A stretch of 64,000 nucleotides of DNA from an uncultured Pelagibacteraceae bacterium. GTDB lineage: Bacteria > Pseudomonadota > Alphaproteobacteria > Pelagibacterales > Pelagibacteraceae. Each line of letters begins with the position of its first letter. The stretch's first letter is position 1. This document shows positions 57,436 through 64,000 of this stretch, in pieces. A program made the position numbers and the translations under genes. The DNA lies in assembly GCA_902522525.1 (NCBI GenBank), contig CABYVU010000004.1, positions 1 through 64,000 of the forward strand, given 5' to 3'. Below the pieces are notes generated by a model. That model did no database searches, was not told where the DNA came from, and saw nothing but the letters and a program-made list of their open reading frames with translations.

Positions 57436-58757
57436 TTTATGGTTGCTCCAAGAAATTTTAAGATTTTAAGAAAATCAGGAAATGAGGTATTAGCACTTTT
57501 TTTTTCATTAATTTTCCAATTTCCTCCTAAAGTCAAAGCAGCTATACAGGATAGAAAAAATATTCTATGATCTTTTAAATTATTCGTCATTTCAAAATTT
57601 TTAGACAATGTTAAATTGGGATTACCATGAATATTTATATTATTTTTAAACCTTTCAACTTTAATACCAATTAATTTTAAAAATTTTACTGCTAAATCTA
57701 ATCTTTTTGACTCTTTTTTATTCATTTCACCCAGTTCTTTAAATTTTGATATACCATAGGCCTTTGCAGCAACAAGAAAAATAATTAAAAATTCATCAAT
57801 TGCTGAACTATTAAACTTTGATGGACAATTTATTGAATTCAATTTTGTGATACTTTTAACATATATATCAGCCACTTCTTCACCCTTATAAAATTTTTTA
57901 TTTTTTACCTTTATTTTCGCTCCCATCTTATTAAGGATTTGAATAATTCCGACTCTACTCTTGTTAACATTGACACCTTCAATTACAATTTTAGATTTCT
58001 TTGAAAGAAGAGTAAGTACAATAAAAAATGATGCTGAGCTAATATCCCCCGGCACTTTGTATTCAAAAGATTTGAATTGCTTTAATCCATCTATAAATAT
58101 TTTATCTATTTGCCCTTTTTTTTGAATTCTAATTGGATAATTAAATGATTTTAACATTAATTCAGTGTGATTTCTTGAGGCTTTTGAGTTTATAATCGTA
58201 GTTCCAGGTGTATTTAAAGCACTTAAAATAATGCAAGACTTAACTTGTGCACTACCAATGGTTTCATTGTAAGTAATTGGTCTTAAAAATTCTGTTCCTA
58301 TTATTTCAATTGGTAGAGAATTGTTTTTACTTTTAATATTAACTCCAAAAAGTTTTAGAGGTTTTATAACTCTTGAAAAGTCCCTTCTAGATAAGCTTTT
58401 ATCACCTTTCATTTTTACTACAAATTTAGATTTTACAAGTAAACCTAAGATTAATCTCGCTAATGTACCTGAATTTCCAGCATCTATAGTTGTATTTTTT
58501 TTAATATCGAAACCATTTAATCCAAATCCTTTGATATAATATATTTTTTTCTTTTTTTTATAATTTATTCCTAATTTTTTTATTGTTTTGAGTGAATTTA
58601 ATACATCTTCAGACTCCAGGAGATTCGAAATCTTAGATATACCTACTGCCTGTGAAGCCAATAGTATTGATCTAATTGAAATACTTTTGTCAGAACCAAC
58701 TTTTATTTTCTTATTAAAGCTTTTAATTTTTTTTTTTATTACAATATAATTAGACAC
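57432..58757 (-). CDS. aroA: 3-phosphoshikimate 1-carboxyvinyltransferase
   Basis: AroA (EPSP synthase) joins shikimate 3-phosphate and PEP. The 441-residue protein has the N-terminal GSDKSISIRSILLAS (about residues 21-35), GNSGTLARLILGLL (glyphosate/PEP region), KGDKSLSRRDF, and the C-terminal DHRIFF. The first motif in the family usually reads KSISHR; this one reads KSISIR. It overlaps cmk by four bases and lies five bases downstream of lptB. aroB and aroK at 23640-25242 belong to the same pathway. Confidence 0.94.
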   Translation of the reverse strand: MSNYIVIKKKIKSFNKKIKVGSDKSISIRSILLASQAVGISKISNLLESEDVLNSLKTIKKLGINYKKKKKIYYIKGFGLNGFDIKKNTTIDAGNSGTLARLILGLLVKSKFVVKMKGDKSLSRRDFSRVIKPLKLFGVNIKSKNNSLPIEIIGTEFLRPITYNETIGSAQVKSCIILSALNTPGTTIINSKASRNHTELMLKSFNYPIRIQKKGQIDKIFIDGLKQFKSFEYKVPGDISSASFFIVLTLLSKKSKIVIEGVNVNKSRVGIIQILNKMGAKIKVKNKKFYKGEEVADIYVKSITKLNSINCPSKFNSSAIDEFLIIFLVAAKAYGISKFKELGEMNKKESKRLDLAVKFLKLIGIKVERFKNNINIHGNPNLTLSKNFEMTNNLKDHRIFFLSCIAALTLGGNWKINEKKSANTSFPDFLKILKFLGATIN

Positions 58758-58762
58758 TTAAA

Positions 58763-59539
58763 TTATTTTATTTGAAATTCTTCACCGAAATAAGCAGAAC
58801 GTGCGCTGGAATCTTTTACTATTTCGTCTGGACTTCCTGATGCAATAATTTTACCATTTGATAATACAATTGCTCTATCAACACAACTTAATAAATCTCT
58901 AGCTTGGTGATCACAAACTACTACTGTAATTTTGTCTAAAGATTGCAGATTTACAATAATTTCTTGCAGCATTTTTATTGTAAGAATATCTAAGGCAGCA
59001 AACGGTTCATCTAGAAGTAAAATATTTGGATCATTAATTAAGGCCATTGATATTACTAATTTTTTCTTTTGGCCACCTGATAAGTGCTTTGCCTTTATTT
59101 TTAATAATGGATCGAATTCAAACTGTGAAATAATTTTTTCAATTTTTGTTACTCTTAAATTTTTATCTTTAATATGTATTTCTCCAACTAGATTTAAGTT
59201 TTCTATCAAACTTAGGTCTTGAATAAATCCTCCATACTGAGGAACGTAACCTAATTTAAATCTAGTTGCTCTTTCGTAAATAGGGATATTTGTACAATCA
59301 TTACCATTTATTAAAACTCTTCCATAACTTGGGTCTTTTAAACCAGTTATAATGTGAAAAATAGTTGACTTACCTACACCGTTAGGCCCTAACATCCCAA
59401 GAATTTCTTGTTTGTTTATTATTAAATCTAAACTATTTAGAATTTGTCTCTTATTGTAAAACATAGATATTTTATCAAGCTTTAAGATTTCTTTTTGTTG
59501 TTTAAATGTTTTTATTCTAAATTTTTTAATTAATGCCAT
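58763..59539 (-). CDS. lptB: LPS export ABC transporter ATPase LptB
   Basis: LptB powers LPS extraction from the inner membrane. The 258-residue ATPase has Walker A GPNGVGKST (about residues 53-61), the signature LSGGQKKKL, Walker B ILLLDEPFAALD and the switch histidine in VVCDHQ. The start shares a base with the lptC stop (TAATG). It is called LptB rather than a general ABC ATPase because of its length and its place next to lptC and kdsD. Confidence 0.93.
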   Translation of the reverse strand: MALIKKFRIKTFKQQKEILKLDKISMFYNKRQILNSLDLIINKQEILGMLGPNGVGKSTIFHIITGLKDPSYGRVLINGNDCTNIPIYERATRFKLGYVPQYGGFIQDLSLIENLNLVGEIHIKDKNLRVTKIEKIISQFEFDPLLKIKAKHLSGGQKKKLVISMALINDPNILLLDEPFAALDILTIKMLQEIIVNLQSLDKITVVVCDHQARDLLSCVDRAIVLSNGKIIASGSPDEIVKDSSARSAYFGEEFQIK

Positions 59540-60360
59540 TAGTCGCTTACAACTTCAATTTTGGTATTTATACTTTCAGGATTAATATTTATATCTTTTG
59601 TTTTCAAGTCAATTTCAACTATTCCAGCTTTCATAGTTGAATTAGGGTCTTTTATTATTACATCATTGTAAGCAATTGCTTTATTTGTACTCATATTGAT
59701 ATCAAAATTTATACAAAAAATTTTCTTATCTTGATAATCTATTATTACATTTTCATAAAATTTTGAATCTAAATTTGAAATATTATACTCAGCAAAATCT
59801 GAAGTTATGAAAATGGTGTCTCTTTTATCAGATTTAATTTCACCCCTAACGTTTTCTAAGTCTAATATATTTTTATTCACATCGTTAGTTTTCCCTGAAT
59901 TAGCAAGAAGTCGGAATCTGTTACCTCTTTCATCCACTGATATATATTCAACGTTTTTTACGAAGTTTTTAATTTCTATATCTTTATTCTCTAATTTAAT
60001 TTCTTTTAATTCACTTTTTTCTTTCTGTGCCTTTGCTTCTTTTTTTTTATCTAATTCACTTTTTTTTATATTTTCATTTTTACTTAAGGTTTTTTTTTCA
60101 CTTTCCAAATTATTTGTTTTCTCTATTATAATTTTTTCATCAAGTTTAGTTTGTAATTTTTGACTAAGATTATTATTTTTTAATTCTAGTTCTAAAATTT
60201 TTTTTTCAAGATCTAATAATTTTTTATTTTTGATATCTTCATTTATTTTAATCTCTTCCACCATACTTTTTTTTTCATCAAAATATTTAAAGTATACAAT
60301 ACCTACAATAGCCGGTATTAATAAAAGAATCAAAATTTGTATGAGAGATTTAACTGACAT
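59539..60360 (-). CDS. lptC: LptC-like LPS export protein with coiled-coil insert
   Basis: A 273-residue protein with an N-terminal membrane anchor (about residues 7-27) and a lysine/glutamate-rich probable coiled coil (about 35-130). A C-terminal OstA/LptC beta-jellyroll domain follows, beginning near VEYISVDERGNRFRL. Usual LptC proteins are about 190 residues, so the charged insert is extra. LptC hands LPS from LptBFG to LptA. No lptA gene lies between it and lptB, its usual place. The domain could be LptC, LptA or a combined role; the membrane anchor favours LptC. Confidence 0.8.
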   Translation of the reverse strand: MSVKSLIQILILLLIPAIVGIVYFKYFDEKKSMVEEIKINEDIKNKKLLDLEKKILELELKNNNLSQKLQTKLDEKIIIEKTNNLESEKKTLSKNENIKKSELDKKKEAKAQKEKSELKEIKLENKDIEIKNFVKNVEYISVDERGNRFRLLANSGKTNDVNKNILDLENVRGEIKSDKRDTIFITSDFAEYNISNLDSKFYENVIIDYQDKKIFCINFDINMSTNKAIAYNDVIIKDPNSTMKAGIVEIDLKTKDININPESINTKIEVVSD

Positions 60361-61341
60361 TTATGTTATGTTTGCATCTAAAATATTATGTATATGAATA
60401 AAACCAATTGTTTTATTTTTTTTTTTATTCTGATGCACACATAAACTTGTAATTTTTTTATTATTCATAATTGAAAGAGCTTCAACAGCTAGCATATTTT
60501 TGTCAACACTAAATGGTTTTCTTTTCATAACTTTTTTAATTTTAAGATTTTTAAAATCTTTGTTCATATTTGATATTCTCTTTAAATCGCCATCAGTAAT
60601 TATACCTGTAGTTTTTTTAAGATTATTTTTTACAACTAATGTGCCTAGACCTTTTCTAGTAATAGTTTTTAATGCAATTTTCATGCTTAGATCTTGATTT
60701 ATAAATGGAATTTTATTCCCTTGGATCATTAAATCTTCAACAGTTTTAAGTTTTATTGAAAGAGCACCACTTGGATGAAATTTTTTGAAATCAATTTTGC
60801 CAAATTTTTTATATTGCATGCATGTTATCGCGATTGCATCGCCTAGTGCAATTTGTACAGTGGTTGATGATGTTGGCACAAAGTTGCCTGGCCCAGCTTC
60901 TTTAACGGATGGTAATAAAAATGGAACATCTGCATTCTTATATAAAAGTGAGCCTTTTTTAGAAGTGATACCAATTAATTTTATATTTTTATTACGTGAT
61001 GAGAATTGAATTATATTTTTTAATTCTTCGCTCTGTCCACTTAGGCTAATTAATATTATGATATCATTAGAGGTAACCTGTCCCAAGTCACCATGACTCG
61101 CATTTGAGGCATCAAGAAAGAAAGAAGGTGTACCCGTAGATGATAATGTTGCTGCCCACTTTCTTCCTATAATTCCACTTTTTCCAACTCCTGAAATAAT
61201 AATTTTGCCGTTCTTACAATTAACAATTGTTTTTATAATTTTTTCAAAAGAACTTCCTATATTAGAATGTAGTTTTTTTAGAGATGCAAATTCAAGTTTA
61301 ATTACGTCCTTAGCAATATTTAATAATTTTTTATCTTTCAT
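60361..61341 (-). CDS. kdsD: Arabinose-5-phosphate isomerase (KdsD/KpsF)
   Basis: This enzyme makes arabinose 5-phosphate for Kdo synthesis. From the ATG at 61341 the 326-residue protein has a SIS sugar-isomerase domain (SGVGKSGIIGRKWAATLSST, with the SGVGKSG motif near residue 49), PSASHGDLG-like SNASHGDLG, and two C-terminal CBS domains (around MIQGNKIPFI and MKRKPFSVD). The upstream start at 61377 would fall inside rnd and was rejected. It starts one base after the rnd stop. Confidence 0.92.
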   Translation of the reverse strand: MKDKKLLNIAKDVIKLEFASLKKLHSNIGSSFEKIIKTIVNCKNGKIIISGVGKSGIIGRKWAATLSSTGTPSFFLDASNASHGDLGQVTSNDIIILISLSGQSEELKNIIQFSSRNKNIKLIGITSKKGSLLYKNADVPFLLPSVKEAGPGNFVPTSSTTVQIALGDAIAITCMQYKKFGKIDFKKFHPSGALSIKLKTVEDLMIQGNKIPFINQDLSMKIALKTITRKGLGTLVVKNNLKKTTGIITDGDLKRISNMNKDFKNLKIKKVMKRKPFSVDKNMLAVEALSIMNNKKITSLCVHQNKKKNKTIGFIHIHNILDANIT

Positions 61342-61342
61342 T

Positions 61343-61954
61343 TTAATGTGACCAGACATCATCTTTAAAAGATGCAAAATCTAACTCAACTCTTGTATTT
61401 ATGAATTTAATTGTTTTCTTATAAAGATCTAATCTATTTTCTCTTTCTAATATATCCTTTAATCCATCAAAAATTTTATGTAAATAAAGAACATCCTGAG
61501 CACAATATTTCAACTGCTTGTCAGAAAGACTCCCTCCAAAATAAGATGTCTGCAACTGTTTACTTATATCTATACCTATAAATTCTTTTATTAAATCCTT
61601 TAAACCATGCTTATCAGAATAACTTCTAGCAATTTTACTCATTATTTTTGTGCAGTTAATATTTTCCACGTTTACTTCTAAATATTTTTTAATAAACAAA
61701 AGATCCGCTCTGGCATAATGGAATAATTTACCTATTTTTTCATTTGTAAGGATTTTTTTTAAATTTGGGGCATTATAATTGTCTTTATCTAGTTGGATAA
61801 TGTGAGCATCGTTATTACCTGAGGATATTTGAAGTAAGCATAGTCTATCTCTTTCAACATTTAATCCTGTAAACTCACAATCAATGGCAATCTTGTCACT
61901 GAACTTTATTTCATCTGGTAAATCTTTCTTATGTAATTTAATATCTATACTCAT
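61343..61954 (-). CDS. rnd: Ribonuclease D-like 3'-5' exonuclease
   Basis: A 203-residue DEDDy exonuclease. Exo I is IDCEFTGLN (D29, E31 approx.), Exo II is FHYARADLLFI and Exo III is YCAQDVLYLHKI with the catalytic tyrosine and aspartate. It has no HRDC domains, so it is a short, single-domain RNase D as in many alphaproteobacteria. It probably trims tRNA 3' ends. It is the first gene of the 14-gene minus-strand array. The divergent NDUFA9-like gene starts only 18 bases away. Confidence 0.9.
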   Translation of the reverse strand: MSIDIKLHKKDLPDEIKFSDKIAIDCEFTGLNVERDRLCLLQISSGNNDAHIIQLDKDNYNAPNLKKILTNEKIGKLFHYARADLLFIKKYLEVNVENINCTKIMSKIARSYSDKHGLKDLIKEFIGIDISKQLQTSYFGGSLSDKQLKYCAQDVLYLHKIFDGLKDILERENRLDLYKKTIKFINTRVELDFASFKDDVWSH

Positions 61955-61972
61955 TAATAGGTATATATATAT

Positions 61973-62932
61973 ATGAAAAATCAGGATTCAATTTTAATAT
62001 TTGGTTCTTCTGGACAAATTGGGAAGTCATTAATTAGAATCTTTACTAAAAACAACTATAGAGTTATTGCAGTAACTAGAAGTATTCATCGAAAAGGCTA
62101 CCAAATAAAAACTCAGTCCAACTATGGATATCTCGAGTTAGAGGAAGTAAATTCATTTAATGAAGAAAATATATCAAGATTAATGAAAAAGTCTTCTATA
62201 TGTATAAATTTAATCGGTATTTTATATGAAAAAAAAGAAAACCAGTTTGATTTAATACATTCACATTTACCATCTTTGCTTTCAAAAATGGCCTTTAAAA
62301 ACTCACTCAGTCAATTTATTCATTTATCCGCTTTAGGAATAGAGTCAGCAAGCGATAGTGAATATGCAAGAAGTAAACTAAGTGGTGAAAATAAAGTAAG
62401 ACAAAATTTTTCAAACTCTGTAATTTTAAAGCCATCAATTGTATATTCAGTAGATGATAACTTTACAACAAACTTTATGAGTCTATTAAGTAAACTTCCA
62501 ATAATGCCGTTGTACTATAACGGAAAAACTAAATTTACTCCTATTCATGTCACCGATCTTTCACATATAATTTTTAAAATTGTAAATAACAAAGTTATTG
62601 GACAAACGATAGAATGTATTGGTCCTGAAGTATTTACATTTAAAGAGATAATTTTAAAAATTTTAAAATCAATAAATAAAAAAAGACTTTTATTTCCCTT
62701 ACCTTTGCCTTTAGCAAAGTTAAATGCTAAGTTATTTCAATTAATGCCAAAACCACTTCTTACTCTTGATCAATTAAGATTACTAAAATATGACAATATT
62801 GTTTCAAAAAAATATAAAACCAACTTTGATTTAAAAATGGATGCTAATAAAAAATTTGATGAAGAAATAAATCGTTATAGTTATAATTGGACAATTGGAG
62901 GTCAATTTTCAAAAAAAAAATTGATAAAGTAA
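61973..62932 (+). CDS. NAD(P)-binding NDUFA9-like reductase
   Basis: A 319-residue extended short-chain dehydrogenase-like protein. The N-terminal nucleotide fold is ILIFGSSGQIGKSLIRIF (about residues 7-24). The usual Y-x3-K catalytic pair may be Y131-x3-K135 in SEYARSKLSG. LKPSIVYSVDDNF and FTPIHVTDLSHII fit the NDUFA9 group, which includes a complex I accessory subunit and quinone-biosynthesis-linked proteins. Substrate is unknown. It runs divergent from rnd and is followed by a SHOCT gene after four bases. Confidence 0.82.
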   Translation: MKNQDSILIFGSSGQIGKSLIRIFTKNNYRVIAVTRSIHRKGYQIKTQSNYGYLELEEVNSFNEENISRLMKKSSICINLIGILYEKKENQFDLIHSHLPSLLSKMAFKNSLSQFIHLSALGIESASDSEYARSKLSGENKVRQNFSNSVILKPSIVYSVDDNFTTNFMSLLSKLPIMPLYYNGKTKFTPIHVTDLSHIIFKIVNNKVIGQTIECIGPEVFTFKEIILKILKSINKKRLLFPLPLPLAKLNAKLFQLMPKPLLTLDQLRLLKYDNIVSKKYKTNFDLKMDANKKFDEEINRYSYNWTIGGQFSKKKLIK

Positions 62933-62936
62933 ATTA

Positions 62937-63194
62937 ATGTTAGCAAATACAATTTATTTAATAGTATTTATTATTTTAGCTTTTGTTTTATCTATTGCTG
63001 TAAAAGCTATAACTAGAGGAGTCGAAGCAAAACAAACATTGAAAGAAGAAAAAAATTTGCAAGTAAATAAAGAAGAAAATGAAATTTCAAATATAGAGAT
63101 AGTGAAACAATTAAAAGAATTAAAAGATCTTCATGATAAAGGAATTATTTCTCATGATGAATTTAAAAAAGCAAAAGAAAAAATTTTGAACTAG
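62937..63194 (+). CDS. Small membrane protein with C-terminal SHOCT domain
   Basis: An 85-residue protein. Residues 4-25 form one transmembrane helix, the middle is a charged linker, and the end (KQLKELKDLHDKGIISHDEF) is the SHOCT helix-turn-helix motif, which in many proteins marks an oligomerisation or membrane-anchoring tail. Its function is unknown. It follows the NDUFA9-like gene and overlaps gcrA tail to tail by four bases. Confidence 0.75.
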   Translation: MLANTIYLIVFIILAFVLSIAVKAITRGVEAKQTLKEEKNLQVNKEENEISNIEIVKQLKELKDLHDKGIISHDEFKKAKEKILN

Positions 63195-63685
63195 GCAGAT
63201 TTTACCTTTTTTTCTATAAATTTTGGAACATCATCATCTTTATCAACAACTTCCTCTTTCTTACCTTTTGGTTGAAAAACAATCATTAGGTGTAAAGGGC
63301 AATAAGAAAATTTTTCAACAGTTTTTCTACCACAAAATGAGGAGTCCTTCTCATCTGGATGACCCTCCATATATTTACAAGTTTGCTCATTTAATTCCTC
63401 TAACTGAATATTTTTAGCTGGTTCAAAGTTTTTATCTAGAAGTAGAGTTCTAAATTTTTGCTTTCTACTTCCTTTTTTAAAGTTGTTATTTTCTTGATGT
63501 GCTTCTTTTGTATTATTTGATATTGTCGATCTTGTTTTAATTTTTGCAGATAAGTTTAATCTGTGAGCTTTGCCAATTACAGCGTTTCGGCTTACTCCAC
63601 CAATTATTTCTGCAATTTGACTTGCTGTCTGGCCTTTTCCCCAAAGATCTTTAAGTTTATTTACTTTTTCTTCTGTCCAGCTCAT
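63191..63685 (-). CDS. gcrA: Cell-cycle regulator GcrA
   Basis: GcrA is an alphaproteobacterial sigma-70 cofactor that binds GANTC-methylated promoters and controls cell-cycle genes. The protein starts MSWTEEKVNKLKDLWGKG and has the helix-turn-helix segment GGVSRNAVIGKAHRLNLSAK. The C-terminal zinc-like region has CKYMEGHP, FCGRK and YCPLHL. From the ATG at 63685 it is 164 residues; the longer in-frame start at 63787 gives a non-homologous tail and was rejected. ccrM is not in the window. Confidence 0.94.
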   Translation of the reverse strand: MSWTEEKVNKLKDLWGKGQTASQIAEIIGGVSRNAVIGKAHRLNLSAKIKTRSTISNNTKEAHQENNNFKKGSRKQKFRTLLLDKNFEPAKNIQLEELNEQTCKYMEGHPDEKDSSFCGRKTVEKFSYCPLHLMIVFQPKGKKEEVVDKDDDVPKFIEKKVKSA

Positions 63686-63686
63686 A

Positions 63687-63717
63687 ATACTATATTTAGT
63701 ATAATTAAATTTAATTA
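63687..63717. promoter_or_regulatory. Two palindromes directly upstream of gcrA
   Basis: ATACTA/TAGTAT arms around TATT occupy 63687-63702, and TAATTAAATTTAATTA, a perfect 16-base palindrome, occupies 63702-63717. They begin one base before the gcrA ATG on the minus strand. Either could be an operator in the 127-base divergent spacer shared with the ABC permease gene. Both are nearly all A/T, so chance is a real possibility. No GANTC site lies between them and the start. Confidence 0.3.
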
Positions 63718-63794
63718 CAACACTATCTAGAAAACACAATAAATAGTCTATAACAAGCATTTTTTTATGTTTTTTAACAATTATCAAAAAAAAA

Positions 63795-63808
63795 GTTTAT
63801 TAATAAAC
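63795..63808. promoter_or_regulatory. 14-base palindrome before the ABC permease gene
   Basis: GTTTATTAATAAAC is a perfect palindrome four bases upstream of the ATG at 63813. It could bind a dimeric regulator or hide the start region in RNA. It lies in the same divergent spacer as the gcrA palindromes. All but two bases are A or T, so the evidence is weak on its own. Confidence 0.28.
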
Positions 63809-63812
63809 ACTT

Positions 63813-64000
63813 ATGGTTGAATTACAGAAAAAATACCAAATTGGTGTAAGAAGATTTGGAGTTATAAACTGGGTAGGGACTTATTCTTTATTTAAAAAAG
63901 AAGTTCTTAGATTTCTTACAGTATCTGGCCAAACTTTATTTGGTCCAATACTAACTAGTATATTATTTTTAACAGTTATTTCTTTAGCGATTGGTGATCA
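63813..64000 (+). CDS. ABC-2 type transporter permease, 5' part only
   Basis: The first 62 codons of a gene cut by the window edge. It reads MVELQKKYQIGVRRFGVINW at the start, then YSLFKKEVLRFL and a hydrophobic helix (SILFLTVISLAIG). An amphipathic segment before the first helix with a KEVLRFL motif is typical of ABC-2 permeases that move polysaccharide or lipid substrates with an ATPase. The rest of the gene and the ATPase are outside the window, so the substrate is unknown. Confidence 0.6.
   Translation, partial: MVELQKKYQIGVRRFGVINWVGTYSLFKKEVLRFLTVSGQTLFGPILTSILFLTVISLAIGD

Noticed and set aside
63686-63787. A longer gcrA start
   Set aside because: The extra 34 residues are hydrophobic and unlike GcrA, whose conserved start is MSWTEE.

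Overview
The window looks like a chromosomal segment of a streamlined, very AT-rich marine alphaproteobacterium of the SAR11 (Pelagibacterales) or HIMB59 type. Four things point that way. Base composition is roughly 30% G+C by eye. Packing is extreme: many start/stop overlaps of the TAATG or ATGA kind, and no gene-free stretch longer than about 230 bases. There are alphaproteobacterial markers: GcrA, a RegB-type kinase, CobS/CobT with a J protein and BolA, murA-DUF2948-hisD-infA, and a tRNA-His without the extra 5' G. No mobile element, prophage, CRISPR array or rRNA operon was seen. The clade assignment is an inference from gene content and order.

Layout. 1-6.1 kb: glutamate synthase (gltD-gltB). 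6.1-8.1 kb: an alpha/beta hydrolase and a glycosyltransferase. 8.1-16.6 kb: a translation block (thrS, infC, rpmI, rplT, pheS, pheT, lepA, tRNA-Ser). 16.7-20.1 kb: gyrB and a RegB-like redox kinase. 20.1-25.2 kb: cobT, cobS and a J-domain gene on the minus strand with bolA divergent, then aroB-aroK. 25.3-29.4 kb: two unknown envelope proteins, then def, fmt and truA. 29.4-36.7 kb: a minus-strand run read rpmH, rnpA, yidD, yidC, argB, HAD phosphatase, dapD, dapE, HDAC-like amidohydrolase and SET methyltransferase. 36.8-42.1 kb: a VTT membrane protein, tRNA-Thr, two tiny basic proteins, dcd, murA, DUF2948, hisD, infA, tRNA-Phe and cspA. 42.3-45.5 kb: tRNA-His, hisS, hisZ, hisG. 45.6-49.3 kb: rmuC, a PD-(D/E)XK nuclease, an exonuclease I homologue and trxA.

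49.3-62.0 kb is one 14-gene minus-strand array, read rnd, kdsD, lptC, lptB, aroA, cmk, rpsA, ihfB, pyrF, trpF, trpB, trpA, accD, folC. It combines LPS transport, aromatic and pyrimidine synthesis, ribosomal protein S1, fatty-acid and folate genes with almost no spacers. The right end carries an NDUFA9-like reductase, a SHOCT protein, the cell-cycle regulator gcrA and the start of an ABC-2 permease cut by the window edge.

Functionally this is nearly all housekeeping: ammonia assimilation, amino-acid synthesis (Glu, Trp, His, Arg, Lys and the shikimate route), translation and envelope. The surprises lie inside familiar genes. CMP kinase lacks the Walker-A lysine. TrpA, TrpB and TrpF deviate together at conserved sites. 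FolC has an altered P-loop and AccD an offset zinc-ribbon. An lptC-lptB pair has no lptA between its members. A SET methyltransferase sits next to an HDAC-like enzyme. Several inverted repeats lie against start codons or just downstream of cspA. No wholly new multi-gene system is evident; the strongest leads are these altered active sites and the cspA/tRNA-His intergenic RNA candidate.
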